Source: Dolomedes plantarius
Lineage: Eukaryota; Arthropoda; Arachnida; Araneae; Dolomedidae
Direction of reading: 5' to 3'
Assembly (NCBI GenBank): GCA_907164885.2
Contig: OU015496.1
Location: 183,062,374-183,126,373 of the forward strand
DNA length: 64,000 nucleotides
The translations under genes were made by a program, and so were the position numbers. Below the pieces are notes generated by a model. It was not told the DNA's origin and searched no databases. It was given only the letters and a program-made list of their open reading frames with translations. Positions 46,961 through 57,734 of the stretch are shown piece by piece (position 1 is the first letter of the stretch; every line of letters begins with the position of its first letter).

Positions 46961-48239
46961 ATGAAATTTTTCGCCCCTTCATAGGACCACTGTATACCTC
47001 CTGAGGCCGATAGGCGATACCGGCAGTGATATATATGAATACAGCAGCAGCTGATTGAAAAAAAGCCCCCTAGATATTATCGCCCCGAGTGGCGAAAAGA
47101 AACACATCTGCAGGATCCACGAATAAACTGAAGCCACAGGAAGTCGTTGGGGGAAGCGGAACGAGCGTTACAGAAAATCGTCGAAACAGAAGTATATCGA
47201 CCCAGACACCAAGGGCAATAATTCTTATCGAGTATGTGCGCTGCGTACAAATGTTTCTCCAAAAGCTGTAACGTCATAGCTATCCCGTATATCTGGCAAC
47301 GGACGACATGCTTGTATTGGCGTTTAGCCATCAGGTAAGTCACCAATGGATTTTGAGATATCAGTCGAAGCTTGAACACAAACTGCAGCAATGTGAGCCT
47401 GCAACTGAACATGAGCCAGCAATCTCTCGCGGCTGTGATATATGAATACAGCAACAGCGACGTGAAAAAAACCCAAAATACCAAGCCACGTCCCCCCCTT
47501 AGATAATATTTAAAAAAACATTTGCAGGGTCATTGACTCCCAAGCCCCGCCCCCCAGAAAGTATGATAGGATTTTATAATAAAACGGGCTTAGATACCCC
47601 ATAAAAAGTATAATAGGATTTTATAACATAACGGGGTTTCACTGGTGCTGAACCATTTTTGGGAGCTTTTCCAAGTTTTCGGCTGAGAGATTTCCCCGGC
47701 AAAAAAATTTCGCGACACGTCATCATTCTGCCTTCGTCGCGTGACGCTTAAAAATAAACCCGGGACATAACGTAAGCTCTAAAAAAAGTATGCGGCGCTT
47801 GAACCAGCGACACATTTTACAACTTCAGTGGACGTTCAGATTGCAAAGACTTTTTATCTTATACAAAGTCAAACTCCTATAGTCTCAAGCAAGATTTATT
47901 CAGAGTCAAATTTTAATTTATACCCTTATGGTACAAATATCATTGTAGCAGTTCTGTTATACTCAGTAACTGAACTGCATACTCATTTTCAGTAAGTAGT
48001 TCTCTTTGTCTACAAAAGAACCGAAGCGTGAATGTAGATAAAGCAATACGGGAATAGTATGACTAAATGAAAATCCTTGTAGGCCCCATGTCATGATTGA
48101 AACTTATCGGGGAATTCCCAAATTTGTAAGGGACAAACTAAAAAAACTCATCGAGTCTATAAATACGAGTCTCGCGAAGTTCATTCCTATTGCAATCGTC
48201 ACAGTTGAAAGAAATTTTTTTCCATAAAATTTTTTTCGG
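46961..48239. other. Region between the two tandem arrays
   Basis: Contains a short direct repeat, GATATATGAATACAGCA with a shared A-run downstream, near 47025 and 47438. It also holds a 135-codon minus-strand open frame (47077-47484) I cannot assign, and a duplicated AAGTATGATAGGATTTTATAA block near 47562 and 47609. No gene is recognised. Confidence 0.4.
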
Positions 48240-48960
48240 GTGTCAAGGTCACGTGAGTGGGGGGCGTTGGAGGGAGCCATGAACAATGTCGGAAACCCCG
48301 GGCGAATCGGACAATTAGGGACCGAGATATTGCGTTTGGAAAATGTGTTAAGAAAAATGGTTAAATCCGATTCCGTCGGTCCTATTGCCCCGAAAATTAT
48401 ATGTTTCGACAGCATTCGTCGATACTTAAACGTAGACACCTCACTCGATACCGTAGGGGCATTTTTTAAAGTTCGCGTTTGTAAGCACCCTGTATATATA
48501 TATATATATTCAAACCGTAGTAATTCGTCCCCTGAGGGGTGTAGAGAGATGCAATTTGTACTTTTGGAATAGTGGGAGGGAGCCATGCCCGATGCTGAAA
48601 GCCCCATGTGGATCGGATAATTCGGGGCTGAGATAGTATTTTTTGAAAGGAAAAATATATACAAGTAGGGTCCTATTGGTGCTACCGACACGAAATTTAC
48701 ATATTTCGATAGCATTCGTCGAGCCCTAAACGTAGATACCTCACTCGATTCGGTTAGGCCAATTTAAAAATTTTCGCCTCTAACCCGCGAACTTCAAACT
48801 CCCTACCAAAAATTCAAGCCGCAATAACTCGGCCCCTAATTGTCGTAGAGAGATGCGGTTTGCACTTTCGTACTGTACGGGATCCCCATTCGAAAAATGA
48901 CCTTTACTAGCTTGATTTCGAAAATGAAATTTCATAGGGGGGGGTCTATGGCACCCCTCA
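48240..48960. repeat. Unidentified 290-300 bp tandem repeat, second array
   Basis: About two and a half units. AGCATTCGTCGA recurs at about 48411 and 48711, and GGAGGGAGCCATG at about 48270 and 48573, a spacing of 300-303. The 203-codon minus-strand open frame across it is a by-product: its translation is itself repetitive (MAPSHY and MAPSN units). Confidence 0.7.
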
Positions 48961-50560
48961 TAGGACCATCGTACACCTTATCGACAGTTTGCAGTGTAAG
49001 TCTCTAGGGGGGCGAAAAAATCGGTATTTTCACGATCCGGCCAACGGTTTAGGAGATATGGCCAAAAGAAGTTTTCGTCGTTTTTAACGAGTCTTTTTTT
49101 TGGCAATGTTCCAAGGGTCCTAGACCTCCATTTTTTTCTGTTTTCCTACTTGTGTGAAAATCGATCTGTGACTAAAATTTCGAGTCTGTGGTATTATTGG
49201 TTCAAGAGATACGGCACATAGGGATTTCTCAAAAACTCCCTAAGGTCACTTTTTGGCAAATGTTCCAAGGGTCCTGGACCCCCCATGGTGGGCTCATCAT
49301 AAACATCAAACCCTTACTAATTGCAATGATAGATAAAATATGATATTGCAATGATAGAAGTTCCCTCCTACTTTATTTTTTACTTTACACTCTAGATAAA
49401 GCCATCATAGCTAATAAAATCACATTTGAATGAACCATAATGTTAAAATATATACATAAGAATTTTTGATATCAATCAATGATTTTTTTTAAAAATCAAG
49501 TGATTTAAATCCTAATTTAAATCATGTATATTTAAATTATGTATATTTAAATTTAATTAATCGTCTTTTAATATTTTTTATAACTAAAATAATAATGTCT
49601 AAACATATTTTATTTTATTTCATCAATTTGGCTACATTTCAAACTTTTCCATTATTATTTTATTACTTTCCATACAATCTATATATTTAAAACGCGTAGG
49701 TATGCGGCACAAAAATCGGCGATATTTCTACATTCCGAATGGCAACGGCTGCAACTACAAGATGTAAACATTAGCGGCTGACTGCGTGTGTGTAGTGGTT
49801 TGACGATAGCACGTAATTTGTTACAATTCAATTGCTGTATTTTACACGTGAATAATTTTAATTTATTCACGAGATAATTTATTCTATTTCCATCAGTTTT
49901 TCTAAATGTATGAAAGAGGATAAACTTTTGACAAAATTTTGAAAATTAGGTGTTAAATAGTGCCATTTTAGGCTATCTAGAGTACTAGATGCCACTTCTT
50001 AAAAATCATATATCTATGAATTCGGATAAAATATTTAAAGCGACGTCCCCGTCATTAGTGGAATGAAAATCTAACAAGAAGTGCTTTTTAAAGCAGATAC
50101 GCGACGAAACAGTGCGTGCGTGCCCTGTTGAAAAAAGACCCCTTCAATACTTTGATAGGCAAGGGTTCGGTTCACTCTCGCGGTTCGCGGATAGTACTGT
50201 AGAAGTGTATAAACAGCGCTCGGCACTTGGCTTTAGAAATACTGTTTCTGGCACTGTATAACGCTAAAATTGTAACAATAAAGATCGATAAAAATGTAAG
50301 TGCAATAAAGATCGTAATGGTAAATAATAAATAACACAATTACTATTAGGCCTATACGAAACTTTTGCATTATTTTGTAAATTAAAAAAAAATTATTTTA
50401 GCTCTGTGGTGGGGGTCCTGTCCCGCTTCCCCCCTCCCCCGTCGGCACGCCCCTGTGTGCAGAGAAAAAATTGACAGAATAAGGGAGCGAACTCGTGCAG
50501 TACGAGGTGAGCAATGATCATTACTGTTTAAGCGTTAAATTAATGAAAAAAGTCTTATGT
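48961..50560. other. Mixed repeat DNA, no gene
   Basis: A second short direct repeat (GGCAATGTTCCAAGGGTCCT near 49112 and 49256) is flanked by CpG-bearing sequence akin to the tandem arrays. A Helitron-like start lies at 49678. A hAT-type end occurs near 50435-50456 (the inverse of CAGGGGCGTGCCGACGGG). Confidence 0.4.
49678..49900 (+). mobile_element. Possible Helitron 5' end
   Basis: TCTATATATTTAAAACGC after A resembles the 5' termini of the three Helitrons above. No CTRG end with a hairpin was found within reach, so only the start is suggested. Confidence 0.3.
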
Positions 50561-50564
50561 CAAG

Positions 50565-50665
50565 GCCTGGGTTCGAGCAATCGAACCAATGACGTACCGC
50601 ACGGCACAGCTCCGAGACCAACGTTCTAACCGCTTGATCCATGAGCTCGCTAACTTACTGCTCGG
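50565..50665 (-). mobile_element. tRNA-like SINE head
   Basis: On the minus strand an A-box-like GGATCAAGCGGTTAGAACG is followed about 45 bases later by GGTTCGATTGC, a B-box-like site. No intact cloverleaf with a proper acceptor stem is evident. It is probably a SINE fragment unrelated in body to families A and B. Confidence 0.4.
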
Positions 50666-51159
50666 TACAAGGTTAAAATCAATTGTATGGCGCTGGTTTT
50701 CGTTGTATGAATTTTTCGTCAGGCAAAGGTGAATGGTAAAAGGCTTGGCCGTTTGATTAATAAAAGCGATAATAGTTAAAGACAAAATTCATATTAAAAA
50801 GAAAAGGAGCCAGTTTGGTGCCAGTACTTACTTATAATATTCAGGTAGCTTCAAGGAAAACCAAAGAAATACCTCACTTTGATCTACGTTAACTTTATTG
50901 GTAATTCAACTTAAAAATTTTTTACTTTTCACAAGGCAATACACATTCACAGTATCAGTCTGAAAAAAATAGAATGGGAATACATCACCTAGAAAATGCC
51001 GTGTTGTGTGAAACCATGTTATATGAGACCCAGGGACATTTCCAAAAAAAGGGGGGGGGTGTGTTCTAAAAACTTATTAAAAACAAACATTTTTAAAAAT
51101 TCCATATAAGCAAGTTAAACTAAGAATTCTGAATTAATTTCAAATAGGTAAAAGCCTCC

Positions 51160-52200
51160 TTTTAAAATTGTCTTTTTCTAACTTTTGCATCAGAAAATTG
51201 TCTAATTGTCTCATGAAAGTTTATTTTCATAACCAACTTGTTCTCGATGGATAACATTGCTAGGCCATTTACTCTGAATTGGCTCATTATTGAGCGCAAA
51301 TAGTTTTTGATGACTTTCAATTTCGAAAAACTTCTTTCACAAGTTGCGACTGAAATGCAAATCGTCAAAAACAACTTTAGTGGTAAATACAAGTTTGGTA
51401 CTGACTCTTGAAATTCCATACCAACAATGAACTGCAAAACTTGAAGAGCTGACCACTTTTTGACTTCCTCTGTATTAATATTTGAAGATTATCATTATGG
51501 AATGGAATAATATATCTCCTAATGAAACATTCAAACTGGTTCAATCTATGCAGAAACGATTGATGGAGGTCCTTAGACGTAAGGGCTATCCGACCATTTG
51601 CGTCTTAGTCTTTTTATTTCTGGCAAAACCTCGTCCTTAGAAAATTTGTCGTAACTTTCAGTTAGACGAGAAATAAGTTCTGGCAATTTCTCATCTAGAG
51701 CTTTGATCAAATTAACCGACTGCAAGACTTCAAATTTGTTATGAATGTTGTCCATGGATTTTGTTCTTGTTTGGAGTTTGAGTTCCAAATACAACCTATC
51801 TACACATTGGAACATGGACCTCATTAGTTCTTCTTGTAAAGATAAACCCTCATCTTTAGCTTTTACACCCGGCTTCATCTTTTTCGATCTTTTTCTGCCT
51901 CTCTTTTCAATAGCAATTCCCATTTCTTCACATTTCTGGGAAGCGAAGTCCAAAGCATCACTAACTAAAGATTCTCTGCTTTCCTTAATAAAAAGTTCCA
52001 ATGCTCTTAGTTTATTTAAAGCCTTGTCCAAGGAAATACCCTGAATTTGCAGGTAGTGTTGAGTGTGGTTGATTTCCTCCAAAATGTCTGACCACAGGCA
52101 TAGAAACGCTATAAACGCTATTGCCATTATAATCTAAGCTGATCCTCTTGTATCTAGGTTTTCAGACTCATCGCACAGCTTCTCCACTGCATCGATCAAT
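51160..52200 (-). pseudogene. hAT transposase relic, ZMYM1-like C-terminal half
   Basis: The minus-strand frames 51573-52127 (184 codons) and 51162-51437 (91 codons) form the end of a ZMYM1-type hAT transposase. The first has FLCLWSDILEEINHTQHYLQ and a charged helical region. The second has CISVATCERSFSKLKVIKNY, then NGLAMLSIENKLV, the hAT dimerisation block. A frameshift and about 135 bases separate them. Upstream sequence still reads LIDAVEKLCDESENLDTRGS in another frame. The catalytic N-terminal half is lost. A CAGGGACATTTCC terminus near 51027 may be this element's end. Confidence 0.8.
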
Positions 52201-52376
52201 TTTCCAAATTTTCCAAAACACACAACATTATTCAAATTTTTATGCCAAAGCCAGAATCTGACACAAAGAATCGGCTTACCTGTAATTTCCAGGCTCATCG
52301 CCGTCATCCGTCAGTCTTTCCTCAACCTAATGCTTAAATCAGGACTTCTGACACCAGAAAACTAACCAGTCTATAA

Positions 52377-52882
52377 CAGGGCACGATTTAGAAAATTCTT
52401 GACTTTAGGCACAACTCGGGATGGGGCGATGGGGACCCCCTAACATTGATGTGGGCGTAAAATTTCCAAAATTGACAGACACAAAAAATAATCATGAATC
52501 ATTGTGAAAGTATCATTTTACCGAGAATTGGCTATTTGAAGCGTAGAAGCCTAGAGCATTATCAAATAACAAAAAGCAATACAACATATTAACTTCTTCA
52601 TTAAATTAAAACACCAATACAATGCAACCAGAAAAACTTAGTAATCTCTTATATGCACTATAACATACATATGAACTATACATATAACTATACATATGAT
52701 GAACCAATCAATCAAATTTGAAAGGATATATAAAAAAATTTGATATTGAAAAAGGTAAACTAAAAAAAAACTGAATTGGAAATTTTCTTTTTTTTCTTTT
52801 AAAATAAAAGTTTTGGGGGATCCCCAACATTCGGGGGCCCCTAGGCCCGGGCCTGCCGGGCCTAATGGAAAATCAGGACCTG
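52377..52882. mobile_element. hAT MITE with perfect 8-bp target duplication
   Basis: The left end CAGGGCACGATTT and inverse right end CAGGTCCTGATTTTCC are hAT-like. GTCTATAA flanks both sides exactly (52369-52376 and 52883-52890). The interior is non-coding and ends in a GGGCCC-rich block. Confidence 0.88.
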
Positions 52883-53085
52883 GTCTATAATGACTTTGCC
52901 TAAAATAAAGACTATCAGCCTATTTAATGATTTTAATGCGTTTATTGCACTTCTAGAATAAATACGGTTACGTACAAAATTTTAAAATTCATCAAGAAAA
53001 GTTCGTGGGTTCTGGAATACGACGAAGAATGTCGGGCGATTCTCAGCAACTCAGCGTCAGCTCTATGGCATCTCTCAGCACCATA

Positions 53086-53712
53086 GGCGTAGCGTGCTTC
53101 TAACCTTTTTTTTGAGGGGGGGGGGGGACGAATTGAATTCAGTTAGGGCCCTCCTCAGAGCTTTGACTACCGGACGGTCCTTAAAATATGAAATATTGGG
53201 ATTTTTTGAAATTGAATAAAAATAGAATTCATGTTTGAGTAGTTAGTTATACAATGAGAAAAATAAATATAATATTAATAAAATCAGAAAAAAAATATAG
53301 CATCGAATTTATGCTATGGATCATATCATATTGTTAAAATCTATGTTAAGGCTAAAGACATAATCGGAATCTTCAGTTTCACAGTTTGAAAAGGCGGCAA
53401 AAAACCCAGCTTTCTTAAAAGTTTTCTACAATTTTATGGTTGTAACTGAACTTCTATTAACGTTTTAATTTATTTCAAGTTAAGTGGGGGGGGGGGGGGC
53501 ATGTGAAATGTTGGAAGTCGCTAAAATATGCAAGTGTAATATTTTATAAAAACAATAACGTTCTTTTCTGATTTTTTTTTATATTAAAAACGTAATTTTT
53601 TGTAGTAAAGTTATCATTCAATTTTAAAAAAGGCCCCTCTCGTGGGGCCCCCTTAGTAAGTGGGGCCCGGGGTGGACCACCCCCCCCCGCCCCCGCCTTT
53701 GTCCGCCACTGA
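53086..53712. mobile_element. Fragments of hAT-type ends
   Basis: CATAGGCGTAGCGTG at 53086 and the inverse terminus CAGTGGCGGACAAAGGCGG ending at 53711 look like left and right hAT ends. Their inverted repeats match poorly and no target duplication is seen, so they may belong to two elements. Confidence 0.4.
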
Positions 53713-53893
53713 CAAAATGTGCTTAGACATATCAAATTCAGTAATTTCACATGGACAGTTGTATGTAGGTTATCTAGAGTCCGTTCTTTTGATTCTGTCA
53801 CTGTAGTATCTCCTATTTCTGAAATACTCAACTGTGTATATCAAGAAGTTTGAGGAATATCATAGTAAAATATTAATAATTGCATTATGATAT

Positions 53894-54462
53894 TGTACCA
53901 AAATCGTGGTACGGAAAGTTCTTTTTTTTTTTTTTTTTTTACAAGTGCATTCAACGAAATGAAATAAATATGCCAGTTACCACAAATGAGAAACAGAGAT
54001 TTTCATAGACATCGAAACTAACATAAATCTTCTTTTTACAATCTTCGCTGGACTTCAACAATCGCCAGCCTCTAGGTAGCTTTCTTGACAAATTGTGATT
54101 TAAAAGAGCTTTAATTAATAACACATAAAAATATAAGCAAGTGAAATTATACAACCTTTCACAACTATATCGAGGCCTCCGAAATCCAAGCCAAGGTCTC
54201 ACGTTACATCCGTCACGACAAACTACCTAAATTAATCAATCACCTATCTCGTCAAGGATATCGCTTCAACTCAATTGCAGTTCTAAAAACCTATTTTATC
54301 TCGCAAAACAAAACCCGCGTTGCCACACTACACAACCAAACGATTTTCCAACAATCAACCTAAAATCCAGATTTATCACTTACTCCTTGGTTTTAATTCC
54401 ACAACTCCCGAAACATCGCACTTTGGCGATAAAACGCCAAATTGGCTCCCAAACATGTAACA
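53894..54462 (-). repeat. 3' LTR (element is on the minus strand)
   Basis: 569 bases, TG...CA, with a 19-T run at about 53922-53940. It is nearly identical to the LTR at 57164-57730. The 83-codon frame inside it repeats in the other LTR and is not thought to be a gene. Confidence 0.95.
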
Positions 54463-54480
54463 TTGCCCTCTCCTCAAAAG
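54463..54480 (-). promoter_or_regulatory. Polypurine tract
   Basis: On the minus strand TTTTGAGGAGAGGGCAA abuts the 3' LTR, the position and composition expected for the plus-strand primer of an LTR retrotransposon. Confidence 0.8.
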
Positions 54481-54719
54481 ACTGGACGTCCCGGACAGTC
54501 CTACACTAACAACAACGGTCCTAAAAATACTACTACAAAATACAATTTCATAAAAACACAACACATATACCTTTACAAATTAAATAAATAAACACATAAA
54601 AACGACAGTTGCAACATTAGTATATAAAATAAAAATAATAAATAAATAAATAAATTGGGTAGCCTGGATCTACTTAGGAGCAACAGCCTACGAGCGTGGC
54701 TCGGGTATCCTCAAACTCT

Positions 54720-57128
54720 TCAGGACCCAATCACGTCCCATGATAAGGAGCGAGCCGGTCGTAATGTACGACCTTCGCTTTGCTGTTCGCAGATTCGCGA
54801 ATCCGTACGACGATTGAACCTCTTCAGCGGAACTGGAGCTTGGGAAGTACACCTTCCCGGCGAACGGGACTCCACAGTCGAACTTTGGTTCCTTCCTGGA
54901 ACTGGTGGTCTGTCGCTATCACGTCGTAATGTCTCCTCATTCTGTCGTTGACCACGCTGACCTTGCTTCGCCAAAGGACGCTGTCGCTGACCACGCTGAC
55001 CTTGCTTCGTTAATTGACGCTGTCGCTGACCACGCTGACCTTGCTTCGTCAAAGGACGCTGTCGAGTCAAGTTCGTGCGGCCCACATCTGTTGCACGGGC
55101 GAGCACGGCCTGGAATTCATTGAGGAATTTCTCTGCTTCCTTTCTTCGTTGATCAATAAATTCCGCACTCTTCAATACATCTGCGGTCAAATTGGAGCGC
55201 TCGACGACTGGCAGGTCACGCTTCCTACTTTCTCCAATGACTGGGGTATAAGTTGGCAACATTTCATTTTTCTGGATTTTCTTGTCTTTATTGCTGACAT
55301 CGGCAATCTTGACGGGGACCGTACCTTTCGTCTGGTCCACAAGAGTTGCGGCAGCAAAGAGACCTCTTCTACTATTGTCCGGCATGGAGGGTATGAGACT
55401 ATATTGAGTGGCTTTAATTTGGTGAGAATTGAAATTTATTATGAAATTATTTCTGTTTAAAAAGTCAAACCCGAGAATCATAGGGTCAACAATATCGGCA
55501 ACATGTGCCGTATGCCGATAGCTATTATTCCCGATGCTTATGAGGAGTGCAACTTTTCCATTCATCTTAATTCTATCCCCGGTCACGGTCCGCAAAGTGA
55601 TGTTTGGTGGTGTGAAAAGTAGCTTTCCGCCAAGCTCTTGAGCTAAATCCGTTCTGACGATGGTTACGTTGGCACCGGTGTCAACCAGCATCCTACACGG
55701 TTGACCGTTTACAAAACCTTCAACAAACGGCCTGTTTTCTTCGTGATGCATCGACGACACATTCAGAGAATTGCAAGAGGGCTTCTCCTCGTCCGGCTGT
55801 CTTCGCCAATTCAGATGGCCGGGAACTGATTTCCCTGGGTCTTGGCGTCTTGATTCATCAGCTTGGCGCGCTAGGCAATTCCTTCTGAGATGTCCCTCAC
55901 GCCCGCAGGTCCAGCACTTCAACGGATTTCTTCTTGGCGGCATGTTTGAATTCACCCCTGCCAAGGCACCGATTCGTTTTTCTATTTCTTCAAATCGAGC
56001 GGCTATTGGGTCGTTTTCGGCGGCGGTCACCCCTCTCACTAGTTGGCGGTCACGGCGTGTCGCCCTCTGAGCGGACTCGTACTTCATTGCGTACACCAAA
56101 GCTGACTTCAAGTCTTTGATGTCCGCCATTCTTAGTGCTCGTTGACTCTCCGAATCGCGGATGGCGTCCACAAAGTATTCTAATGCTAGGTTATCCCTAA
56201 CTTCCGTCGGACATTCTGGGAAAGCTAATTGAGCTAATCCCTTAATAGCTGACGCAAGTTCCTGTAATGTCTCTGTTGATTTCTGTTGGCGGGACTTCAG
56301 CTGTAAGCGGCTATACTCTTTACGGCATTTCTCGCCAAAGCGCATTTCGAGAGCACTCGACAAGGCCTCAAAATCTAGTTGTTTCTCTACTGCGATGGTC
56401 TGCAGTACATCGGCAGCCTCGCCACGGAGTGAAGTAGCCAATTGGCATGCTTGCATTGCAATGTCCCATCCATTGGCAGTCGATGCCATATTAAACTGTG
56501 TTTTAAACACCTGCCAAGACGTTTTGCCGTCATAAGTAGACACTTTTACGGCAGGGCGGGACGATTTCGACACCGGGTACGCCTCCTCAATACTAGCGTC
56601 AGAGTAGTAAGGTACAGTAACTGGCGTTGATTCTTCTGCGAATTTCTTCTCTAGGCCGTTTATTTGTTTCTTAATGGCTTCCCTAATTTTCTGGTCAACA
56701 GTCTCGACCGTAGCTTTAAGTTTTGACTCGATAGTGTTGACGCGTTCTTCCATTTCATTAAATTTTTCGCCTACGGTAATTTTTAGTTGTTCTTGACTTT
56801 CGCTAATTTCGCCAACACCCGTTTCCAACTTCTTCTGGCTTTCACCAATTTCGCCAATTTCTTCTTTTAATTGATTGGCGAGCAAGTTCTGGCTTTCGCC
56901 AATTTCGCTAATTTTTACTTCCAATTGGTTGGCGAGCAAATTCTGACTTTCACCAATTTTTAATTCTAATTGGTTCTGGCTTTCGCCAAATTTTGCTTCT
57001 AAATGATTCTGGCTTTCGCCAATTTTCGATTCTAACTGATTGGCGATCTGGGACTGGCTTTCGCCAAGTTTAGCCATTGAATCTAACAGTATTTTAAACT
57101 GATCTTCCATTTTTCGGGTAACTGGCAT
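54720..57128 (-). CDS. Gag plus aspartic protease polyprotein (802 aa) with chimeric C-terminus
   Basis: A single open frame. Residues about 1-170 form a predicted coiled coil with seven repeats of a GESQ/SESQ-containing unit. Residues about 190-400 resemble the retrotransposon gag (capsid) domain: KVSTYDGKTSWQVFKTQF, then RGEAADVLQ and EMRFGEK. A CCHC zinc knuckle CWTCGREGHLRRNC lies near residue 402. An aspartic protease follows, with active-site LVDTGANVTIV near 480 and ILGFDFLNR near 548. At about residue 675 the frame reaches the segment that normally precedes reverse transcriptase (DVGRTNLT), then enters a Gln/Arg-rich 39-base repeat and a frame-shifted integrase tail. Gag and protease look intact. 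Confidence 0.9.
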   Translation of the reverse strand: MPVTRKMEDQFKILLDSMAKLGESQSQIANQLESKIGESQNHLEAKFGESQNQLELKIGESQNLLANQLEVKISEIGESQNLLANQLKEEIGEIGESQKKLETGVGEISESQEQLKITVGEKFNEMEERVNTIESKLKATVETVDQKIREAIKKQINGLEKKFAEESTPVTVPYYSDASIEEAYPVSKSSRPAVKVSTYDGKTSWQVFKTQFNMASTANGWDIAMQACQLATSLRGEAADVLQTIAVEKQLDFEALSSALEMRFGEKCRKEYSRLQLKSRQQKSTETLQELASAIKGLAQLAFPECPTEVRDNLALEYFVDAIRDSESQRALRMADIKDLKSALVYAMKYESAQRATRRDRQLVRGVTAAENDPIAARFEEIEKRIGALAGVNSNMPPRRNPLKCWTCGREGHLRRNCLARQADESRRQDPGKSVPGHLNWRRQPDEEKPSCNSLNVSSMHHEENRPFVEGFVNGQPCRMLVDTGANVTIVRTDLAQELGGKLLFTPPNITLRTVTGDRIKMNGKVALLISIGNNSYRHTAHVADIVDPMILGFDFLNRNNFIINFNSHQIKATQYSLIPSMPDNSRRGLFAAATLVDQTKGTVPVKIADVSNKDKKIQKNEMLPTYTPVIGESRKRDLPVVERSNLTADVLKSAEFIDQRRKEAEKFLNEFQAVLARATDVGRTNLTRQRPLTKQGQRGQRQRQLTKQGQRGQRQRPLAKQGQRGQRQNEETLRRDSDRPPVPGRNQSSTVESRSPGRCTSQAPVPLKRFNRRTDSRICEQQSEGRTLRPARSLSWDVIGS
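54740..54950 (-). pseudogene. Integrase C-terminal remnant, out of frame with gag-protease
   Basis: A different minus-strand frame shows EGTKVRLWSPVRREG and, about 40 residues later, VVHYDRLAPYHG, the usual end of Ty3/Gypsy integrase. One stop lies between. It shows that the copy arose by deletion of the polymerase region rather than as an independently evolved gag gene. Confidence 0.8.
54950..55067 (-). repeat. Three tandem 39-bp units at the deletion junction
   Basis: GACCACGCTGACCTTGCTTCG plus a variable CAAAGGACGCTGTCGCT-like half repeats at 54950, 54989 and 55028. The unit length is a multiple of three, so the frame stays open and encodes a Gln/Arg/Gly-rich QGQRGQRQ repeat. Confidence 0.92.
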
Positions 57129-57139
57129 TCACTTAAAGA

Positions 57140-57163
57140 AATCCCACTGTCTGACACCAAAAA
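57140..57163 (-). promoter_or_regulatory. Primer binding site
   Basis: Directly inside the 5' LTR, the minus strand reads TTTTTGGTGTCAGACAGTGG. TGGTGTCAGACAG is complementary to a tRNA 3' end terminating in CCA. I do not assign the tRNA species. Confidence 0.8.
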
Positions 57164-57730
57164 TGTACCAAAATCGTGGTACGGAAAGTTCTTTTTTTTT
57201 TTTTTTTTACAAGTGCATTCAACGAAATGAAATAAATATGCCAGTTACCACAAATGAGAAACAGAGATTTTTATAGACATCGAAACTAACATAAATCTTC
57301 TTTTTACAATCTTCGCTGGACTTCAACAATCGCCAGCCTCTAGGTAGCTTTCTTGACAAATTGTGATTTAAAAGAGCTTTAATTAATAACACATAAAAAT
57401 ATAAGCAAGTGAAATTATACAACCTTTCACAACTATATCGAGGCCTCCGAAATCCAAGCCAAGGTCTCACGTTACATCCGTCACGACAAACTACCTAAAT
57501 TAATCAATCACCTATCTCGTCAAGGATATCGCTTCAACTCAATTGCAGTTCTAAAAACATATTTTATCTCGCAAAACAAAACCCGCGTTGCCACACTACA
57601 CAACCAAACGATTTTCCAACAATCAACCTAAAATCCAGATTTATCACTTACTCCTTGGTTTTAATTCCACAACTCCCGAAACATCGCACTTTGGCGATAA
57701 AACGCCAAATTGGCTCCCAAACATGTAACA
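57164..57730 (-). repeat. 5' LTR (element is on the minus strand)
   Basis: 567 bases, TG...CA. Differences from the other LTR seen by eye are one C/T change (TTTTCATAG versus TTTTTATAG), one C/A change (AAAACCTATT versus AAAACATATT) and two fewer T in the homopolymer. Confidence 0.95.
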
Positions 57731-57734
57731 ATAT

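Larger units (their letters stand above)
53894..57730 (-). mobile_element. Young gag-protease-only LTR retrotransposon (Ty3/Gypsy-like)
   Basis: Two LTRs (53894-54462 and 57164-57730) begin TG and end CA, and ATAT flanks both outer ends (53890-53893, 57731-57734). They differ at two base changes and in a T-run (19 versus 17), so insertion was recent. Read on the minus strand, the primer site and the polypurine tract are in place, and a single 802-codon frame encodes gag and an aspartic protease. Reverse transcriptase, RNase H and the core of integrase are absent, so the copy depends on proteins supplied elsewhere. An out-of-frame integrase C-terminal scrap remains near the end. Confidence 0.93.

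Noticed and set aside
47077..47484. 135-codon minus-strand open frame
   Set aside because: No recognisable domain, no splice or promoter context, and it lies in repeat-rich CpG-bearing DNA where long frames occur by composition.
48104..48715. 203-codon minus-strand open frame
   Set aside because: It lies across the 290-300 bp tandem repeat and its translation repeats accordingly; no domain is recognisable.
54655..56630. Several plus-strand frames of 60-148 codons opposite the gag-protease gene
   Set aside because: Antisense shadows of the long minus-strand frame in GC-richer DNA.
53951..57470. Identical 83-codon frames in both LTRs
   Set aside because: They are copies of the LTR itself; no domain is seen and position in U3/R explains them.
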